A stretch of 64,000 nt of DNA from Hypomyces perniciosus (Eukaryota; Ascomycota; Sordariomycetes; Hypocreales; Hypocreaceae): assembly GCA_008477525.1 (NCBI GenBank), contig SPDT01000007.1, forward strand, positions 496,001 to 560,000. The letters are read 5' to 3'. A program made the position numbers and the translations under genes. Within the stretch, counting starts at the first letter, position 1, and the number at the start of each line of letters is the position of its first letter. This document shows positions 36,506 through 49,100 of this stretch, piece by piece. The notes under the pieces are model-generated. The model was not told the origin of the DNA. It ran no database searches and saw nothing but the letters and a program-made list of their open reading frames with translations.

Positions 36506-36771
36506 TGTTGGGTTGAGTAGGCCGGGGCCTTACCGCTTGCCGGCGCTAGGGAGCTCTTATCTGCTATGTAAGCAGATACGAGCTGACACACACACCGCGT
36601 AAGCGATGTGTCAGACTATGCAGGCGCTTCATAAGCGCCTGCACACAGCTTCTTCTTTGTGTTAGCTATGTGTATATATAGCGAGGCCACTACGGCATAT
36701 TCTCTTTCATAGAATCAAGCTTCGTTTCCCATCTCTCTATGTTCCACATAGCTGTGCCGCGCTCCGCCACA
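36506..36771 (+). mobile_element. Solo LTR, family D, 266 bp, un-mutated, TSD TAAAG
   Basis: TGTTGGGTTGAG..CCGCCACA with exact TAAAG flanks (36,501-36,505 and 36,772-36,776). It is strikingly GC-rich against its AT-rich host. The empty site is seen in both plus-strand copia copies (about 38,165-38,200 and 41,534-41,569). Confidence 0.95.
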
Positions 36772-37375
36772 TAAAGTTAATTCAAAATTATAATAAAGTT
36801 AAAGCGCTATATATTATATTAGGCTTTATGATAATAGCTATATAAAGTATTACTTTTACATTGTTTTAATATATTTTCATAGCTAATTTAAAGCTTATAA
36901 TTTTTTTTTAATGTTTTATAATAAATATTAAAATTATTAAAAGTTATAATTCTTTATTAAATTTAATTTCTTTTATAATTCTTTTAAAATAGAATTTATA
37001 AATAAAATATATTTTATAATTTATATAATTATAGGTAATCTTAATCTTTAAAAATTACTATATATTTCTATTATTATAAAGCTTATATCTTTCGTTTTAA
37101 AGTATTTCATAGTTTAATATAAAAAGCTTTATTATTATAATAATATATAATTTAAATAGTATTTATATAAAATATAATCAAGATTTTTTAAGCTTTATTA
37201 TAAAAAGAATAAAGCTTTTTAAAGTTTAAAGTTAACTTTTATTACTTTAAAGTTAAAGATAGTTTATAAAATTATAACTTTAATAAATCTTTGAGTTTAT
37301 TTAAAGCTTTAGTAAACTTTAAATAAATATTTAGATATTTAAAACCTTTAAAAAGTTTATATATAATTAGTTTTA

Positions 37376-38754
37376 TATATTAAATCTTTGTTTATAAATT
37401 TAATTAAAATAAAAAATTAAAATACTATAAAGTTTATATTAAGTTTATTAAGATTTATAAAAGTACTATAGTATATAAAGTATATATCTAGCTATATTAA
37501 TAATATATTTTCATTATATTTATTACTGTTATAGTAAAATTTAACTTTAAATTAAAGTAATATAATATGAAAAATCCTTTTTTTAATACTTTATAACTTA
37601 AAACTTAAAATTAATTTTTATATAAACGCTTTAAAGGTTTTAAATAATTAAATATTTATTTAAAGTTTATTAAAGTTTTATATAGCTTAAAAGATTTACT
37701 AAAGTTATAGTTTAATAAATTATTTTGAACTTTAAACTTTCAAAAGCTTTATTTTTATTATAATAAAGGTTAAAAGATTTTTATTATATATTATATAAAT
37801 AGTATTTTAATTATATATAATTATAATAATAAAACTCTTTATAGTAAGCTCTTAACTACCTTAAAAGTATAATATAAGCTTTAAATTAACGGAAATATAT
37901 AATAGTTTTTAAAGATTAAAATTACTTATAATTAAAAAAATATAAAATATACTTTTTTATAAGATCTATTTTAAAGAAATTATAAGTTAATTAAAGTTTA
38001 ATAATAAAATATAGCTTTTTAAAATTTAAATATTTATTATAAGTTTTAAAAGAATATATTATAAATATTAAAAGTAACTATTAAAATATATTAAATGAAA
38101 GTAAAATTAATACTTTATATAACTATTATAATAAAGTTTAATATAATATATAATACTTTAACTTTATTATAGGTTTAATTAATTTTAATAAAAAGTATTT
38201 TAAAGTAGTTAATTAATTAATTTAACAATTATATATAATATTTTTTAACTTTTTAATATAAAAGGAAAAAAAAAATATAAATTTTAACTGCTTTAAATAA
38301 TACTTTTTTTATTAATAATAAAAATATTTAAAAACTATTTTAAAGGTATTTTATTATATTAGTATTAAGCTTTACTTTATCAAATATATTATATAAAAAT
38401 ACTATTAATCTATTTATAATTAAAGTAAAGCTATATACCTTTATTTACATAGTAAAAAAGGATATAGGTTTATATTACTTTTGTTAAAAAATAAAACTTA
38501 AATTTAATGCTAATTAAAATATTAATTATAATAATTAATTAATTAAATACTTTATATTTAAAGAAAATATATAAATTAATATTTACTTATATTATATTAA
38601 TATTTAAAATATATAGCTTTAATAGGAATATAAAAAGACTTATTTATATTTTTTTATCTTTTTATTAACTTTATATTTATTAATAGGCTTATCAAAGCTT
38701 TACTATAATAATATTTTAAATACTTTAAAGTATTATGAAACTTAATAAATATAT
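37376..38754 (+). pseudogene. Copia RT/RNase H fragment, copy E1
   Basis: Very AT-rich, but colinear with 40,740-42,130. It contains the decayed N-A-F-x-N, K-A-L-Y-x-L and catalytic Y-x-D-D segments, with stops throughout. It lies head to head with the reverse copy ending near 37,370. Confidence 0.75.
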
Positions 38755-38935
38755 AGTTTATTGGGGGTAACTAATATACCTAACGCACCTGCATTTTTCC
38801 TGTTAGTTTACCTGAGAAAGGTTAGCTGCTTATTTAAGCAGCTACTAGATGAAGAAAGTGTCACATAGCATATAAGGTCACTTATCTACGCAGATTGTGT
38901 GGAGCTTCACTTTTGCTGGATTTGTGGTCTGACAG
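38755..38935 (+). mobile_element. LTR-like sequence related to repeat F
   Basis: The first ~95 bp (TTTATTGGGGGTAAC.. to ..GCTACTAGAT) match repeat F (6,575-6,672) with RIP changes. The rest differs. TCTGACA near 38,935 could be a terminal CA of an LTR. Positions 38,850-39,180 are GC-richer and little mutated. Confidence 0.5.
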
Positions 38936-39071
38936 TTATAAGCCCAGTATCGTTTCGCGCGAAATTATCCGATATAGCTCCAGGTTGCAAGTTCAATTCT
39001 GTCCTAGAGGAATTAAAATACACTAAGGTTCCTACTATTTGTTCGGGGGGATTAAAATAAAGCCGAAGAAA

Positions 39072-39151
39072 GTCCTAGTTTAACGAGATCTAGGCAAAAG
39101 ACCTAGTTTAACCAGATCTAGGCAAAAGTCCTAGTTTAACCAGATCTAGAC
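39072..39151 (+). repeat. 28-bp tandem repeat, about 2.9 units
   Basis: Units at 39,072-39,099, 39,100-39,127 and 39,128-39,151 share CCTAGTTTAACCAGATCTAG, differing at single bases. They lie just downstream of the LTR-like sequence. Confidence 0.9.
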
Positions 39152-40724
39152 ACCGCAGCCATAGTAGTTAAGGTTAGCAGGAAAAAGTCCTCTGCGCCCT
39201 GCCCTTTTATATAGGATTACAGGGAATATTATCTTAAAGCTTGCCCTTTCCTATATATATAAACTAAATAGCGCTTTGAAATAAGCAGATTAAGAAGTAA
39301 TAACTAAGTCGATTAAAATATTAAAAGCTGCAAGACTCCTAACTGACTTATAGCCTAAAAGTGTAAAAGCTGCAGTATATATTATTAATATAAATCCTAT
39401 ACGCAGCCTTAATATAATATTACCTATTAATAAATTAGAGTAATAGTTCTATAACTTTATACCTTTTCCAATAAAAGAGCCTTTTATAGACTTATAGTTA
39501 AATTAAAGCAGGCTTTATATATACAGCTGCTGCGCCTATATACTTAATAAAGACTATAAAGTTAACTAGAAAAAAAGAAAATTTAAAATTAAGCCTAAAG
39601 GGCTAATTAAATATTTTATTAGCTATACTGTAAATAATATATATTGCATTTAATTACCCTGCTTAATAAAGGTAATTATTATAAAGAATATATAATTTAA
39701 TAAAACTAGCTTTTTTAATGGTAATAAAGAGATTACAGATAAACTATTTATAGCTAAATTAAATAAACTATTTAATAACGTTAAAAAAAATAAACTAGAA
39801 TTTAAAGTTTTTTTAATATATATTCCTGTAGTAAAAAATACCTTTATAAGTAATATAAAAAAGAGAATATACCTTTAAAGGTAGTAAAGGTATAAAGCGT
39901 TAAAGACAGTTTCATAAATACTTTAAGTAAGCTACTAGTATATTTAAAAGAACTGTTTAGTTTTTAAATATTAAAGGCTACTTTAAAACAGTTAATCTTT
40001 ATAAATAATATAAGCGCATTAATAGGAACTTTAAATAATACCTTTATAAATAACTTACCCCTCTCTGCAGAGAGGGATATAGCGGAAGAATAGCCTTATA
40101 TATTAAAAATATATAACCTAATAAAAAAAGAAAATCCGCTAAAGCTAAAAGTAGATTAATATATAAAACACTTGCCTATTTTTATAAAAAAAAGAGTAGA
40201 CTTTTAAGGAAATACTAGTTAATAATCTTTTAAGCAGTAAAGTAATAGCTAATATTTATAGGAATTTAAAACTTTAAAGGAAATAACTTGTAAAAAAGGC
40301 TAATAAATATTTTCTAGTATATAGGATTAAAATGTATACCTTAAATACTACTTTTAAGGATAATAAGCCTAGTATATATTTAATAATTACTAAACTCTTT
40401 AATTTAATACTATATTAACTACTGCTTAATTAATAAAAGCTAATTAATAAAAAATTAAAAAGTATAGAAATAGTATTTACTGTTTTTAATATAGCAGTAG
40501 ACTATAAATCCTCCTTTTAGAAGAGTATAGCTTTTAATGAGCTAGTTACTTATTAAAAAAACTTAATAAAACCACTAAAAGACTAAAAGGAGCTTATAAA
40601 ATACCCACTTAAAGATAGGTTTAAGTGAACTGTATATAATAAAATGAATTCTCTGTATATAAAAGGGATTCAATAAAAAATACTATATTTAAAGGCAAGA
40701 ATATAGCTATTATTAATATATTAG
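39152..40724. other. Unassigned RIP-mutated retroelement interior
   Basis: AT-rich with short open pieces, composition like a decayed gag. No catalytic motif identified. It may belong to the element whose LTR-like sequence precedes it. Confidence 0.35.
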
Positions 40725-42545
40725 GTTTTTATTTATAAATTTAATTAAAAATAAAAATTTAAAATACTGTAAAGTTTATTTTATAGTCTATAGGGATTTA
40801 TAAAAGCGCTTTATTATAAAAAGTATATATATAGCTATATTAGCAGTGTATTCTTTCTATATATTTATTACTTTTACAGTAAGATTTAACTTTAAGTTAA
40901 ACCAATATAATATTAAAAACGCTTTTTTTAACGCTTTAAAGGATAAAAACTCGAAACTAATTATATATAAACTCCTTAAAGGTTTTAAATAGCCAAATAT
41001 CTATCTAAAGCTTGCAAAAGCCTTATATAGCTTAAAGGACTAGTTAAAGCTATAGTTTAATAAACTATTTTTGACTTTAAAGCAATAAAGGTTAATCTTA
41101 AGCTTTAAAAAGCTTGATCTCTTTTATAATAAAACTTAAAAGATTTTTATTATATTTTATATAAATAATATTATAATTGTATATTATTATAATAATAAAA
41201 CTCTTTATATTAAGCTATTAAATGCTTTAAAAGTAAAGTATAAGCTTTATAGTAAAGGGGATATATAGTAGTTTTTAAAGATTAAAATTACCTGTAATTA
41301 TATAAAGTATAAAATATACTTTTCTTATAAGATTTATTTTAAAGAGATTATAAAATAATTTAGGCTTAATAAAGGAATAGAGCGTTTTATAATTCTAATA
41401 CCTATTATAAACCTTTAAAAGAGTATATTATAAGCATTAAAAGCAATTATTAAAATATATTAAAAGAAAGTAAAATTAATGCTTTATATAGCTATTATAA
41501 TAAGGCTTAAGATAGCTTATAGCGCCTTAGCTTTATTACAGTTTTTAATTAACTTTAATAAAAAGCATTTTAAAGCAATTAACTAGCTAATCCGCTATTT
41601 ATATATATATTATTTTTTAGCTTTTTAGTATAAAGGGTGTAGGGAAATAGAGGTTTTAACTGCTTTAAGTAATGCTTCCTTTACTAATAATATAAATATT
41701 TAAAAATTATCTTAAAGGTATTTTATTATACTTTTCTTAAACTTTATCATATAAAATATAATATATTAAAGTACTATTAATATATTTATAATAAAAGTTA
41801 AGCTGCTTGCTTTTATTTAAATAGTAAAGGAGGCGATAGGTTTATATTGCTTTTTTTAAAAGATAAAATTCAACTTTAGTGTTAATTAAAATATTAATTA
41901 TAATAATAAATTAGCTATATATCTTATAATTCAAAAAAGTATATAAATTAATATTTACCTATATTATCTTAATATATAAAATATATAACTTTCATAGGAA
42001 TATTAGAAAAGATTATTTATAGTTTTATATTTTTCTATTAATTTTATACCTATTAATAGGCTTATTAAAGCTTTATTATAGTAATGCTTTAAATACTTTA
42101 AAGCACTATTAAATTTAATAAATATATAATTACTAGAATAGAATATATAAAAATACAGGCAACCAGTTAATTCTAGCCTATAGGCCGCCAGCTATAAAGG
42201 TATATTCTATTACTGTAATAACTATTCTCTAAAAGCTTTCTAGCCTTTACGCGCCTATATATAAAAAGCATTATTATTATTATTGGTACTGCTTAAAGCA
42301 GTAGCCTTTTTAAAGTAAATTAAATTCTCTTCCTTTAATAAATTAAATTAAAAGCGCAATACTTTTTTATATTAAATTACTATTTAATTATATAAATTTA
42401 TAAGTATATATTGAAAAGAGAGTATATTTATTTAATTATTTTTTTTGTTTGCAGCTTCAAAAAGCTAGTATATAATTAATATAAATATTAAATAACTATA
42501 AAGTATATAATTAAATAAAGCAATATAAGTAAATTAAAAAGGAGT
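40725..42545 (+). pseudogene. Copia RT/RNase H fragment, copy E2
   Basis: Traces of copia RT: N-A-F-F-N near 40,910, K-A-L-Y-S-L-K-D at about 41,011-41,040 and F-Y-I-N-N (from Y-x-D-D) near 41,155-41,172. An R-L-K-I-A-Y-S-A-L type box near 41,510 corresponds to R-P-D-I-A-Y of copia. Many stops. It provides the uninterrupted reference for the reverse copy. Confidence 0.8.
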
Positions 42546-42617
42546 TTACTAAAAGGTATATTAGTAATTACTATTAAAGTAAATAGTATACCGCTAAAAG
42601 TAGGCAATAGAAATATA

Positions 42618-42905
42618 CTAGAAGAAATCTCTTTTACCAGCAATTACTGACTTTAAGTAACCTTTATAAAGAAAGGATAATAGTATAGTAGCGGAGGCAG
42701 TAGCAGTAATAAAGGCAGAGGTAAAGGCAGCTGCAAGAGCAGCCGCAGCAGGAATAACTGTAAAAGCAGCTATTAAAGCAGCAGCAGTAATAATAAAGGC
42801 AAGGACCAGAGCAGAAGTAATAGCTACTTTAATAGCAAGGCGCACTTTATAAGCAGCTGCAATAGTAGTAGTATAGCGCGCATTAAGAGCAGTAAAAGCT
42901 GCAGT
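42618..42905 (+). repeat. Ala-codon (GCA/GCN) rich degenerate segment
   Basis: The plus frame reads an Ala-rich, Lys/Val-containing stretch (AEAVAVIKAEVKAAARAAAA-like) ending in stops. A decayed reverse copy lies at 34,300-34,440. Probably part of a retroelement gag. The long minus-strand ORF over it is only a shadow of the GC-richer repeat. Confidence 0.6.
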
Positions 42906-42979
42906 ATAAATAAAGTTATATTAATAACTTTAAAGAACTAGATTAAATATAAAAAGATAAAGCGCTAAATAAATATATA

Positions 42980-43559
42980 TGTTAAAAAGGAGGGCTAAAA
43001 AGCAAGGATTTCAGTGTATTTGGATAACCTTCCTAATCTAGCTAGACCCGGATTTAGGTCTGACGCTAGGACCGAGTTCCGGAGGAACTCCGGTGTAAGT
43101 TAGGAAATTTCTATTATCTTTAACTATAATAATTAAGCTAGGACTAGCTACCCTGCCTACCCTAGACTTAATATAATAGGCATAATAGCTATTATAAAAA
43201 ATCTAACTAAAGTAGTTTCCTGTTTATATAGCTGTAAATTAATTTAGCCGATTTCCTATATAAATAAATTTTATAGAAAATAGGAATATAGCTATAAACC
43301 TAATTCTACTACCAAATACCTATTATTAAATTAAAGGACTATTATAAAAAATAAAGCATTATTTTATAATACCTTCTATAATATAGCTATATATTACTAA
43401 ATATTCTATAGCTTTTTAACTATTAAATTAATTACAATTTAATGATTTAATTTATTATTTACCTAGTAAACTCTTAATTATTTCTTTATTACTGTATTAT
43501 ATATAGCTTCTTAAAAGTTATATATAAATAAAGTTTAGTATAACTTTATTATTTTTAAA
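42980..43559 (-). mobile_element. LTR family B, reverse copy, heavily RIP-mutated
   Basis: Starts TGTTAAAAAGGAGGGC and can be followed to about 43,559, giving the same ~580 bp length as the solo LTRs. No clean target duplication (left flank ATATA). Confidence 0.85.
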
Positions 43560-45391
43560 GCTTATAAGCCTAAAAGAGTTTTCTTTAAATTTTAATTAAT
43601 AGATTACTTTAATAGTTATAGTACTTCCTTTAGCGCTATTATAGTATTTATAGCAGGTTTTTATTATATTTATTTTAATATTTATATTAATACTTTTAAG
43701 ACTTTTAGCTATTTAAAGCTGTTTTTAAACTTTTACTATAAATACTATAACACTTATAGTAATACTATTTATATTATTATTTCGATATATTATATAATAT
43801 ATTCTTTATTTTAATAAAATATAAATTTAATATTAATAATATAAATTAACCTATTAAAGCTTTTAATAGCTTTATTTCTTTAATTTAAGATAATAGCTTT
43901 CTTTAATAATAAAGGGATTTAGTTATTTAAGTATAGAATATAAAATAAAAGCATTCAATATAAAGGGCTTTTATTAAAATAACAAAGGTATAGTTAAAAG
44001 GTTAAAATAATATTATAATTTAATTAAATATTACTTTAAGTAACCTAACTGCTACTATTTTCAATCTTTAAATTTAATAAACTATTAATTTAATAAAAGT
44101 TAATTTTATAGCCTTTATATTAATATTAATATAAGCTCCTACTCCTATTTTTATATTAATCTAAACTTTTCTTTTATTTATTCCTTAACCTTAAACTATT
44201 ATTTTTACTTTAAATAGTAATTTTATTAAAAAAGTATTAAAAAAGCTTTAAAGCTTTTTAGAAAACCATAAGCTAATAGGTCTTTATAATTCTAAATAAT
44301 AAAACTAGTCTTGAAATATTATATTAAAAGCTATAAATTATTATATTTTCATAAAAAGTCATATAATCATTAATTCTTTATTTAATTCAAAGTAAACCTT
44401 ATTATTCATATTAATTAACGATATTCTAATAATGATTTTTACTCTATTGATTATTTAAAATATGAGGCTTAACAGAGGCATTTTAATACTTAAAAGATAA
44501 TATAGCTACTTTAATACTTTATAAGGAGATTCCCTTTATAAAGAGTTTTATTTATTAAATTATAATAATTATAAAGAATTTTTAATTAAATTTAATATTA
44601 CGTTTAATAGGTTATTAATTAAATTAGTTGTTTTAAAGGTTAATATTAACATATTAAATTAAATAAATTAATATTTAAATACTTTAAAAAAGTATTTTTA
44701 ATAAGCTAAAAGAATTAAAAAAACTATTAAATTTAATTAAACTAAAAATAGTAGTTTAAAATTAAAAAATAAATAAAAGTAGAATTTAAATTAATATAAA
44801 GATAAAAGTATAAGCTTATATTAATAAGAGTATAAAGGCTATAAAATGAATTTCTATTAGATTAATAATTTATTAAATTTAACAACTTAATATAATAGCA
44901 GTTAAGCTTATTAAAATCATATTTAATTAAATTATAGTATTATTTTAAGCTTTAAACTATACCTTTATTATTTTAATAAAAGCCTTCAATATTTAAAGCT
45001 TTTATATTACATTTTATATTCAAATAAATAAATCCCTTTACTATTAAAAAACGCTATTATCTTTAATTAAAGCAATAAAGCTATAAACAACTTTAATAAA
45101 TTGACTTAAACTATTGATATTCAACTTATATCCTATTAAAATAGGGAATATATTATATAATATATAAAAATAGTAATATAAATAATATTACTATAACCAT
45201 AATAGTATTTACAGTAAAAGCCTAAAAATAGTATTAAATAGCTAAGAAATCCTAAAAGTATTAATATAAGTATTAAAATAAATATTATAAAAACCTGCTA
45301 TAAATATTATAATAGCCTTAAAGGAAATACTGTAACTATTAAAGAAATCTCTTAATTAAGACTTAAAGAAAACTTTTATAAGTTTATAACC
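43560..45391. other. Unassigned AT-rich decay
   Basis: No gene, domain or repeat boundary recognised. Confidence 0.4.
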
Positions 45392-45787
45392 TATAAAAAT
45401 AATAAAGTTATATTAAATTTTATTATATATAGCTTTTGAAAAACTATATATAATATAGCAATAAAGAAATAATTAAAAGTTTACTAGGTAAATAATAAAC
45501 TAAATAATTAAATTATAATTAATTGAATAGTTAAAAAGCTATAAAATATTTAATAATATATAATTATATTATAAAAGTAATTATAAAATAATGCTTTATT
45601 TTTTCTAATAGTCCTTTAATTTAATAATAAGTATATAGTAATAGAATTAAGTTTATAGCTATATTTCTATTTTCTATAATATTTATTTATATAGGAAATC
45701 GGCCAAATTAACTTATAGCTATATAAACAGGAAACTATTTTAGTTAAATTCTTTACAATAGCTATTATACTTATTATATTAAGTCTA
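45392..45787 (+). mobile_element. LTR family B, 3'-truncated, RIP-mutated
   Basis: Aligns to the first ~395 bp of LTR B, then stops where repeat F begins. The rest of LTR B does not resume after repeat F. Confidence 0.8.
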
Positions 45788-46194
45788 GTTTATCGAGGGG
45801 GAATTGGCACTCTAAAATATATATATAATATATATATATACCTATATGCAATAACTGGTATCAAGCGCGGGAACCGCGCTCTTAATAGAACTATAAAGCA
45901 GCAATTAAGTAATATATGGATTAAAGATACTGCAGATTATTTAATTATAATGCCAGCAGCTAAAAGCAATTAATCGTTACCTTTATACGCCTTAACAGCT
46001 ATAGATATATAAGTAGGGTTATATATTTAACAGGGAAAAGGTTACTATATATAAAACTAAATCTATTTATATATCTTTATACTTTTAAGCCCTTTTAATT
46101 AAATAACTGCTTAACTAAATAGCTGACTTTCTTTTTAATAAACTTTAGTAAAAGAAATATAAGTGTATTAAGTATATTAATTACCTTTAATAAA
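45788..46194 (-). mobile_element. Repeat F, full-length reverse copy, RIP-mutated
   Basis: Aligns end to end to the reverse complement of 6,575-6,972. The (CA)n tract of the gene-side copy is a (TA)n tract here (about 45,816-45,848). It abuts the truncated LTR B. Confidence 0.85.
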
Positions 46195-49100
46195 ACCCTC
46201 TTTATAAGCATTTATAAATAGAAAAAGCGAATTTTAATAAAACGTTTATTTTATTAATCCTTTATAATATTAGTATAATAATATTTAAAGAAAATATAAA
46301 TAATATAAGAAAATAATAGAAATAATGTATGAAAGAAAAAGAAAAAAAAGATTAAAAGTAAAATTATTACTGCCTATATTATTAATTCCTCCCTATTTAA
46401 TTTATATTAAATTATTCTCTTTTTATTAAAACTGCTATAATTAAATAATCCCTTTTTCTAATTTTCTTTATCGCTAATTATTCTAAACAGCTATCCCTTT
46501 ATTTTATATTAATTATCCTATTATTTAAATAAATATATAGACTTATTCCTAGATATTATTTTACATAGAGTTATCTATGAATCTAAATAAGGTTAAACTA
46601 TAGTATATATTTAAAGCTATAATTTATTAAACCCAGGAATATTAAAGTATAGTTTTCCTTATTATTGCTATAAAGGCTACTATTATAGCTTAACCTTTTT
46701 TATTTAATTTCGTAAAAAGCCTTTTTACTTTTTTAATTGCCTTTTAGTTAGGTTTTACAGTAACTTTAAAAACTCTTTTATCATTTAAGTTTTAGTTATC
46801 TTTTAATATATTAAAAAAGCTACTGCTTGTTTTAAAAGAGGTTTACTTTTTATTTAAGTTTTCTATATTATAAATAATAGCTAGCGCAGTTAATAGGGGT
46901 TTTATGAATTCTAATATTATTAAAAAGTATATTAATTTACTTTTCATTATTGATCCTATTACTCTTTTTATAAAAGATACTGGTTATATTATAAAGCTAA
47001 TAGTATTATTTTATTTTTTTACTACTAGTATTATTTATAGAATAAAGGAGAAGACTTTTCTTTTCCTTTAATGCAACTAGCTAAACTATATACCTAAAAG
47101 TATAAATATTATTAATATAAAAAGTTATATTTTAAATATTAACTGCTAATATTAAAGTCCTTTTTAGTTATATAAAGGTAAAAGAATAACTAGTTATTAG
47201 GAAAAACTATTATTATAATAAATTTATTTATTTTCTTTTATATAATTATTTATTAATACATTAAAGTCAGTTAAGTATTAACTATTAATTTATATTATAT
47301 TCCTTTTATAAATTACTTTTACAAGTGCTTATTAGCTTTAATTTAATTTAATTACATAATATTTCATTAAAAAAAGCAAAATATCTTTTATTATTTTAAA
47401 ATTTATAATAATTAATTTATTTACTGCTATAAATTAATATAAAATCTAAATTATATATATATAGCTTTTGGTTAAGTTTTTAAAGTAAAGGTATTAGTAT
47501 TAATTTTAAAGTAAAAATTTAAATCTTTTTAAGTTAATTATTTTATACTTTTTAAAGCAAAAAAAGATAAAGATTCTACTTAAAGGTACTGCCAGTTAAT
47601 TAAATTTAATACTAATAAATCTATAAAGTATTTATTAGATCTAAAATAAGCTTAAACAGCTATATTTATTAGCTTTAGGTTATTCTATATATAGGATTAT
47701 ATAAAAGTTAAATAAATAAAGCAATCCAGCTTTTTTAATTTTATAGGCTTATAAGTTAAAAACTTATTGCGGGCAGTATTTATAGTTATCTTTATAAAAG
47801 TTAAAGTAATAAAGGTATTTATATTTATTAAAAATATAAATGCATTAATATTTAAAGAAATAGATTAACCCTATAAAAGTTTAATATCTTTTAGTAAAGT
47901 ATTAGAAATTTTATAGTTTATTAAAAATATTAAAACTTTAAAGTATTATTTAATGAAAGGTAAAGGCACCTTTAAATATATATATAAGTATTATAATTTT
48001 AGTTTAAGCTGCTTTGATAGTTATTAATCCTTTTACTATTATATAAAGTATTATATTTAAGGTAAAACTTAATATTTATTTTTATAGGAAAGGTTATATA
48101 AGAAATTATAAATATCTTTAATATAAAGATATTATTTATTTATTTTAAAGTTAAATATTAATATAAAATTATTATAGTAAATATAGCCTAAAGTAATTAT
48201 TACTTTAATAAGTAATTATAAATAACTGTTAATATATTAATTAAATTGCAGGTAAATTTATAATAGTTAATACCTATATTAATTTATAATAAAACTAATA
48301 GTAAGATTTTATTTATTTAACTTTAAAAAGTTTATTGCTTAATTTAAAAATATTTAATTAATATAGTAAAGGAGTAAAGCTTTTAATTTATTTTTTATAA
48401 ACTAAAAAAATAAAGTAAAAGAGTAAAAGCTTTTTTTTAAATAGGATATTATAGTAAAAGAGGAAAAAGAGTATAATTAAATAATTTTAAAGTAGGATTT
48501 AAAGTAATCGTAATACTTTAATTATAATAAGATAAAATTATATTTAAGTAAATAAAAAGAAAAAAAAAGGCAGAGTATATTATTATTTTTATCTTTTTAT
48601 AGGTGTAAGTATATAGTTTAGTATATAAAGGTATTTTCTTTATTATATATAAATTACTATTACTTTAAAGTAGCCTTTATAATTTCTTTACTTTTTTTTT
48701 TAATTATTATTTGATTATAAAGGATCCTACTAGAAAGGCTTATTATTAGTTGTTTAATATAGCCGACCTTGTCGATATACCTATTATAGGCAAGAAAACC
48801 TTTAGCGAGATTTCTTTATTTTAAAAAGGTTAAACCTATCTTTATCTCTTTACTTAACTATTTACTTTAAATAAACCTTTAATAAATAGATATTAATTAA
48901 TTAGCATTTTTATTGTAACTTTATTTAAATTTAAAAGTATTTTACTGTTTAGATTATAGGTAATATTAATATTAGTTAGTTAAACTTATTAATTTATTTA
49001 AAGATTACTTTCTCCCTTTTATTTATATTATTTTTATCTCTTTTATTATTTATTAAAAGTTATACCTTTAAGGAATACCTTTAGCGCTATACTTTTAAAG

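Larger units (their letters stand above)
34200..37370 (-). mobile_element. Copia RT segment plus Ala-codon-rich tail, reverse copy, with two insertions
   Basis: Reverse counterpart of about 40,960-42,905. It is interrupted by the miniature LTR element (34,594-35,516) and solo LTR D (36,506-36,771). Alignment to the plus-strand copies resumes exactly across both insertions. It includes the minus-strand copia RT/RNase H (35,522-37,370) and the Ala-rich repeat (34,300-34,440). Outer limits are approximate. Confidence 0.75.

Noticed and set aside
38930..39010. tRNA-like sequence (GTTCAATTC near TAGCTCC)
   Set aside because: The would-be T-arm stem does not pair and no matching acceptor strand is found upstream; more likely retroelement leader DNA.
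42618..42845. Hydrophobic Ala-rich 75-codon minus-strand ORF
   Set aside because: Antisense shadow of a GCA-rich retroelement segment; the homologous copy at 34,300-34,440 does not keep it.
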